DNA from: Trichoplusia ni
Taxonomy: Eukaryota; Arthropoda; Insecta; Lepidoptera; Noctuidae
DNA length: 64,000 bases
Assembly (NCBI RefSeq): GCF_003590095.1
Contig: NC_039500.1
Location: forward strand, 3,844,001 to 3,908,000
Direction of reading: 5' to 3'
The translations under genes and the position numbers were made by a program. Every line of letters starts with the position of its first letter. The stretch's first letter is position 1. Under the pieces are notes generated by a model, which was given only the letters and a program-made list of their open reading frames with translations, was not told the origin of the DNA and made no database searches. Positions 59,201 through 64,000 of the stretch are shown here, piece after piece.

Positions 59201-62200
59201 GTGTATAGACATCTAGTACATCTGCTCTTAGCATCCAGATATTGTACACTTTTTTCTGCTTCACCTAAAGTATTTGATGGTATCCCTTAAAAAAGTGTTG
59301 TCAAACTAATTTAAGGCAAATCAGTAGGAATGACTTATTTAGACTTAACTATTTAATATAATAAAATACTTAACTATTTCTCCAGAGAGTTGGCGGCTAA
59401 GGCGTGTTTCCGTGAGCTCCATCCCACTAACGCGCCGCTTATTATGGCACAGAGTGGTTCTAAAGGCGAGTACACTTTTATTACTAATCTATCACACACG
59501 AAAATCAACCCTAACCCCGTTACAATAGAGTCGTTTTTCGTATTTCACCGACTTTGACCATTAATGACGTGTTATGTGTGTGTGGTTCCAGGGTCCAACA
59601 TCAACATATCTCAGATGATCGCGTGTGTGGGCCAGCAGGCGCTGAACGGCAAGCGCGTGCCCAACGGCTTCGAAGACCGATCTCTACCACACTTTGAGAG
59701 GCACTGTGAGTTACTGTTAAATTAAAATGAAGCTAATGTATTTTACATTGGATATACTTTCGGTTAATTCTAAATTGCTATTTAATGTCTATTTTTCTGT
59801 ACAATTTACACGCTTTCCTTTGATCTCCTAGAGTCATCGACCGATATGGATTAAAAAAAAAACTATTCTTTTAAAACTCGTGTAAGGATTTGCCCAAATA
59901 AAATCACCAATACTTATATATTTTCAAATTGTGTGTGATCGCTGCAGCCAAGATCCCAGCAGCCCGTGGCTTCGTGGAGAACAGCTTCTACTCCGGTCTG
60001 ACGCCCACCGAGTTCTTCTTCCACACGATGGGCGGGCGGGAAGGTCTCGTCGACACCGCCGTCAAGACTGCCGAGACTGGCTACCTGCAGCGGAGACTTG
60101 TCAAGGTACTTACAAAACTACTGTTTTAGATCCCATGCCCATGTCTTTGTGCATGTGAATTGTATGTTTTTGAAACCCCCCGCGACACAAGGATAAAATT
60201 TCTTAATGCAGGACTCGTTTCGTTTTAATAAAATAAAAAAACTGCTTCGCCTCCCCGTTTCTCTTCCAGACCTAGGATAGAAAAAGTTGTGTACTTTATT
60301 CTCCCAAATTATCCCAAAGCATAAGGTTCACCACGTGACTTGATTTGGAAGAAAAGTGTCTGAGAAGAATTGTTGAGCACAGTTTTAATGTAATCTGTCT
60401 TCTTCGTGACTTAAATTTTTCAAGTGGTCGCGTTTATTACGTTCTGGGTCGGGTAGCATACAGCTTTTGCAACACCCACACTAATACATGTATTGCAATT
60501 TCACAAAAATCCACACCCAGACTAAGAACAAGCTTTTGCGGATTACATAAAAACGTTGTTCTACGCGTCAATACACGTGTACACTATATTTTCTAGTCTC
60601 TGGAAGACTTAGTCCTGCACTACGACATGACAGTCCGCAACGCGATGGGCGAGGTGGTGGAGTTCCGCTACGGGAGCGACGGGCTCGACCCCTCCTACAT
60701 GGAGGGCCGCGACCGGCCCGTGGACCTGCCCAGGGTGCTGGCAGACGTGCGGGCCAACTACCTGTCCAGGTGATACATGAGCTACTGGGTCGGAAGACTA
60801 GGAAGACCTAATCTAGAATAACAGTCCATTAGAAAGAATGTTCCAATAGGGGAATAGCCGGTGTTTAATACAACGATGGGTTTCCATGCCTACAGTACCA
60901 CCGAGCGCGCATATATTCCATTGGTTTAAGGTCTTAAAAAAATCTCTGTGTGTCGTTTAGTTGAAAAACCCAGTTTTTGAATATGATTCTTCGACGTTCC
61001 AAATAAGCTAATAAATGGATGCTCACGCCGCACATTGCCTCATCAGTGACTAGATTTGATATAAGCACTTTTAAAATGACCTCACAAGTGCATTTTTAAT
61101 TATTGTGCTATTCCTGTGACAGGGAAGAAGACCCATTAGACGGTGACGGTATAATCCTGGCTGCGGAGGAGACGCTGGCACTGGACGACTTCAAGACGTG
61201 CACGCAGGAGTTCAAGAACGAGCTGCTGTGAGTAACACATAAACAACCTTATTTTTATTACGTGTAGGTTTATTGTAGAATAGCAACATCTGTAATGTTT
61301 TTGTTGGTGGAGGTTTTCATGGACCTTTATTATAAAACGTCTGTCTGCATTACTCAGTTTTATTGTAAGGTTTTAACAAGTATTTTGACTAGTATACCCC
61401 AGTCTGGTTTAGACAGTTGTATGATATCTCTACATGTTGTTGTAGAACCTTCCTGAAGGAGATAGCGGAGAAGGTCCGCCGCCTGCGCGCGCGCTACGCC
61501 CGCTGCGGCAGCATCGTGAAGCAGCTGCAGCGGCTGACGCTGACGCAGCTGGTGCAGTTCCTGCGCGTGTGCCACCACAAGTACCAGCGCAGCGTCATCG
61601 AGCCCGGGACCGCCGTCGGCGCACTCGCCGCGCAGGTACTAACGACATATACTATTATTGAGTAGGTCTGAAGCTCGTTTCCAATAATTTCGCCGGAATA
61701 GATGAACGTATTACGTTACGTACGTACGAACGTATGCCGTTACGTAACGGCATATAATAAAGATTAATTCTATCAGGCCAACTCACCTTAGAACTCCCTT
61801 TTCTCTACGAGTAAAAGTATATGCGTATTTAATGATTAATGTCGACTCACCCCTCATTTTTACCAACATTCCGCAGAGTATCGGAGAGCCCGGTACACAG
61901 ATGACCCTCAAAACCTTCCACTTCGCCGGCGTCGCCTCCATGAACATCACGCAGGGGGTGCCGCGAGTGAAGGAGATCATCAACGCGTCGCGGAACATCT
62001 CCACGCCCATCATCACCGCCGAGCTGCTGCAGCCGCACGACCAGGAGTTCGCCAGGAGGGTCAAGGGCAGGGTCGAGAAGACCACGCTGGGAGAGGTCAG
62101 ATAGTACAAAACACGAGAACACAACTATAGCTATGATAGTCTTTTATAATTTACAACGGCTATTCCTTTTTAAGCAAACAAATTTCTAGTTAGAAAAAAG

Positions 62201-63851
62201 AGTTTAAAGTCCTCGAAAATAAATTTCAAACAAATCTTAACTCTGCAGTGTTTTTAAGCAGAGCTCCTATGACCACTGACCAGCTCTAGTAGCAGATAAA
62301 AGCTTGAAAAAAATCTCTCGTACTAAGTAAAGCCCTCCTGCTGTCACGGGGAACATTCACAATCATGCAAGTCACATACACAAGACACCCGGACACAGAA
62401 TAAGCAATCGTTTGTCGATCGAACCCGCGATACGTTACGCCCAGTGGTGACCTATACGGTATACCACTCCGCTTTCCGTTTAATAAAGTTAGGCATATGT
62501 ATGGTTCCAGATCACGACGTACATAGACGAGGTGTACTTACCGTCGGAGTGCTTCCTGCTGATCCGGCTCGACGCCGAGAGGATCCGACTGCTCTCGCTG
62601 GAGGTCAATGTTGACTCCATCGTCTACTCGTGAGTACTGCAAGGCCTATTTAATTAGCAGCCGTAATTATAAAACAGTGGGATTGGGTCGGTCACTTCAG
62701 TGGCTTGGATAGTAACCGCTGAGAATTAGTCGCGGTGAACGGTCTACTAAACGGTGGCGAATCGATCTAAATGGATTTAAATGGCTACCTCTTGGGCTGG
62801 TTTCCAAGTGGCCCAGGACAGAATCATGCGACATACAAATCGAGAAAGGAATTGCGGGAAAGCCTTTACCTAGTAGTGGTACCCAGTGAGCTATTTAGAA
62901 AAGAATGTTTATAAGATTCAGACTGAGTGAAAAGTCCTTGATGGTCATGCTGTCTTTGTCTCTCTCAATTCTTCCTCTGTTCTTTTCTTTTTGATGGGAA
63001 TTCATCTAATGACTCCTTTTGCTTTGTGTTGAGCAGAAGAGAATGTCAGACTCCTACTGACTAAAACCATCCATGCTCCTTCCTTTGCCCTTCGCGTACC
63101 GGGGCCACGGTAACTCTTTCGGCCAATACCACTGCCCCGGCTGTATATACAGGTGTTGTAATATACAGGATCTGCACGTCGAAGCTGAAGGTGAAGCCTG
63201 CGAGCGTGCAGGTGGTGTCGGACTGGGCCATCAAGGTGTCGGGCGAGGGCCGCGCGGGCTGGCTCAGCCACGCGCTGGCGCAGCTGGCGCGCGCGCTGCC
63301 CGCCGTCGTCGTCAAGGGGCTGCCGCAGGTCGCGCGGGCCGTCATCGCTGCTGATGATAATGATGCGATACCCAGGTATACACAGACAACACGTAAAAAT
63401 ATGGTACCTATCCTAAAAATACCCACCCGCTCTTTCACTCGCACAAATTTTGAACGGCTCGACCGATTTTTATCAAAACAAACAAAGAACGTCCACAAAA
63501 ACTAGAACATAATTCTCTTTTAATATAAAACAAACTAAATAGCTATGGTGACACACAGGGCAAGACAGACAAACATGTCAAACTTCTAACTTTCGTTTGG
63601 GGGGGTTAATAACTTGGGGGAATTAAATCTGACTTCCTCATTCCAATTTTACTGGATAATACTCACTTTATGCCATAGTCAGATTTTATTAATTATCATA
63701 AGGCTTAAGATTAAATACACAGAATCGGCAATAATTATATTTGTTTTGTATTAACAGATACAAGCTCTGTGTGGAAGGCGACGGTTTGCGAGACGTCATA
63801 GCTACTTACGGAGTAGACGGCACCAAGACCACGTCTAATAATATTTTAGAG
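50217..63851 (+). CDS. Polr3a: RNA polymerase III largest subunit RPC1 (partial at 3' end)
   Basis: Catalytic subunit that makes tRNA, 5S rRNA and other small RNAs. Exons: 50217-50260, 50471-50606, 52742-52891, 52978-53319, 53459-53613, 54016-54193, 54505-54642, 54967-55164, 55572-55696, 56160-56271, 56768-57000, 57102-57202, 57635-57770, 58213-58326, 58776-58895, 59386-59465, 59592-59705, 59948-60105, 60597-60769, 61123-61227, 61446-61635, 61877-62095, 62511-62629, 63169-63375, 63758-63851. That gives 1247 codons; human POLR3A is about 1390 aa, so about 140 C-terminal residues lie outside. Visible: clamp zinc ligands C69, C72, C79, H82 and CSKCPYC at 153-159; catalytic NADFDGDEMN at 499-508 (D501, D503, D505 hold Mg2+); bridge-helix/trigger-loop region GLTPTEFFFHTMGGREGLVD at 842-861. 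Intron 16 uses a GC donor; intron 11 a weak GTCACT. Intron 2 hosts an LTR element. Confidence 0.97.
50797..50950 (+). repeat. 5' LTR
   Basis: 154 bp, TG...CA ends. Contains TATATATAG (possible TATA box) and AATAAA at 50925-50930. Confidence 0.92.
51093..52312 (+). pseudogene. Retrotransposon integrase, frameshifted
   Basis: The first frame (51093-51974) carries an HHCC zinc-binding module (HQGHAGIH ... CSVC) and the integrase core acidic residues in ASDLFEL, QTDNGTQY and NGLAEKAV. The C-terminal part continues in another frame (51971-52312, with GQILRRNFSHLHKT), so a small indel near 51950-51972 breaks the gene. The frame reaches upstream to about 51045, without an initiator of its own. Order and motifs fit Ty3/gypsy elements; no envelope gene is present. 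Confidence 0.85.
52456..52609 (+). repeat. 3' LTR
   Basis: No difference from the 5' LTR by eye. Its AATAAA is at 52584-52589. Confidence 0.92.
54835..54910 (-). repeat. SINE remnant (tRNA-like head)
   Basis: TTTGTCCGACGCGTGGATCA then AACTCACAATACGTCGC resembles the reversed B-box part of the SINE family. In Polr3a intron 7. Confidence 0.4.
60150..60218 (+). repeat. Best-preserved GCGACACAA-family repeat fragment
   Basis: GTGCATGTGAATTGTATGTT then GAAACCCCCCGCGACACAAG, with TTAATGCAGGACTCG after it. In Polr3a intron 18, sense to the gene. Confidence 0.5.
62370..62475 (-). repeat. SINE remnant related to 15428-15698
   Basis: TACACAAGACACCCGGACAC, then GATCGAACCCGCGATACG (reversed B box) and CAGTGGTGACCTATACGG. 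In Polr3a intron 22. Confidence 0.5.
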
Positions 63852-64000
63852 GTATGTGCATTGGACAGGGCTGGGCTGGCTTAGATAGCGAAGATACGTT
63901 ATGTAGCGACTTTACTCATTGCAATGAAAAGCAGAGAGTATATTTTTTATTTACTACGCAGAAAGCACTATGAAGTGGATCATATTTGCAATTAATTAAA

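Noticed and set aside
1..64000. CRISPR arrays, bacterial operons, rRNA genes or a novel multi-gene defence-type system
   Set aside because: The window is ordinary insect nuclear DNA with four conserved eukaryotic genes; no regularly spaced repeats, rRNA motifs or unknown gene clusters were seen.

Overview
The window reads as nuclear DNA from an insect, most likely a ditrysian moth. The genes have many short exons split by AT-rich introns. The non-coding DNA carries tRNA-derived SINEs, TC...CTAG Helitron fragments, MITEs and an R1-type LINE fragment of kinds I associate with Lepidoptera. No species can be fixed from sequence alone. All exon models below were built by hand: each junction was checked for splice consensus, unbroken reading frame and fit to the known protein family.

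Layout. Positions 1-5006 are gene-free sequence downstream of the first gene. Positions 5151-27267 (minus strand) hold a 24-exon kinesin-3 gene, the KIF16B/Klp98A orthologue: motor, FHA, coiled coil, and a C-terminal PX domain (1310 aa). Positions 28028-28726 (plus) hold a two-exon gene for a 76-aa cytochrome c oxidase COX7B-type subunit, head-to-head with the kinesin. Positions 32136-48804 (minus) hold a 25-exon Acf1/BAZ1A gene (1466 aa): WAC, DDT, two PHD fingers and a bromodomain, the large subunit of the ISWI complexes ACF and CHRAC. Positions 50217-63851 and beyond (plus) hold 25 exons (1247 aa) of the largest RNA polymerase III subunit, POLR3A/RPC1, whose last exons lie outside the window. 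Acf1 and Polr3a are also head-to-head.

Mobile DNA sits mostly in introns and intergenic gaps. The clearest cases are: an internally deleted Ty3/gypsy-type LTR element with identical LTRs and a 5-bp target duplication in Polr3a intron 2; a 1.54-kb hAT-like element with a perfect 8-bp target duplication in the last Acf1 intron; a full-length SINE with a 14-bp target duplication; three Helitron-type fragments; four MITE-like families; and an 808-bp element with 21-bp perfect inverted ends.

The four genes do not form a pathway; they are housekeeping functions (endosome motility, respiration, chromatin remodelling, Pol III transcription) in two divergent pairs. The observation most worth following is downstream of the kinesin stop codon: 47 more in-frame codons, every one ending in G or C, run to a second TGA where the GC-rich block stops, and they encode a hydrophobic segment flanked by arginines. 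This suggests a stop-codon readthrough isoform with a possible membrane tail. Three GC-AG introns with the same GCGAGT donor are also unusual.
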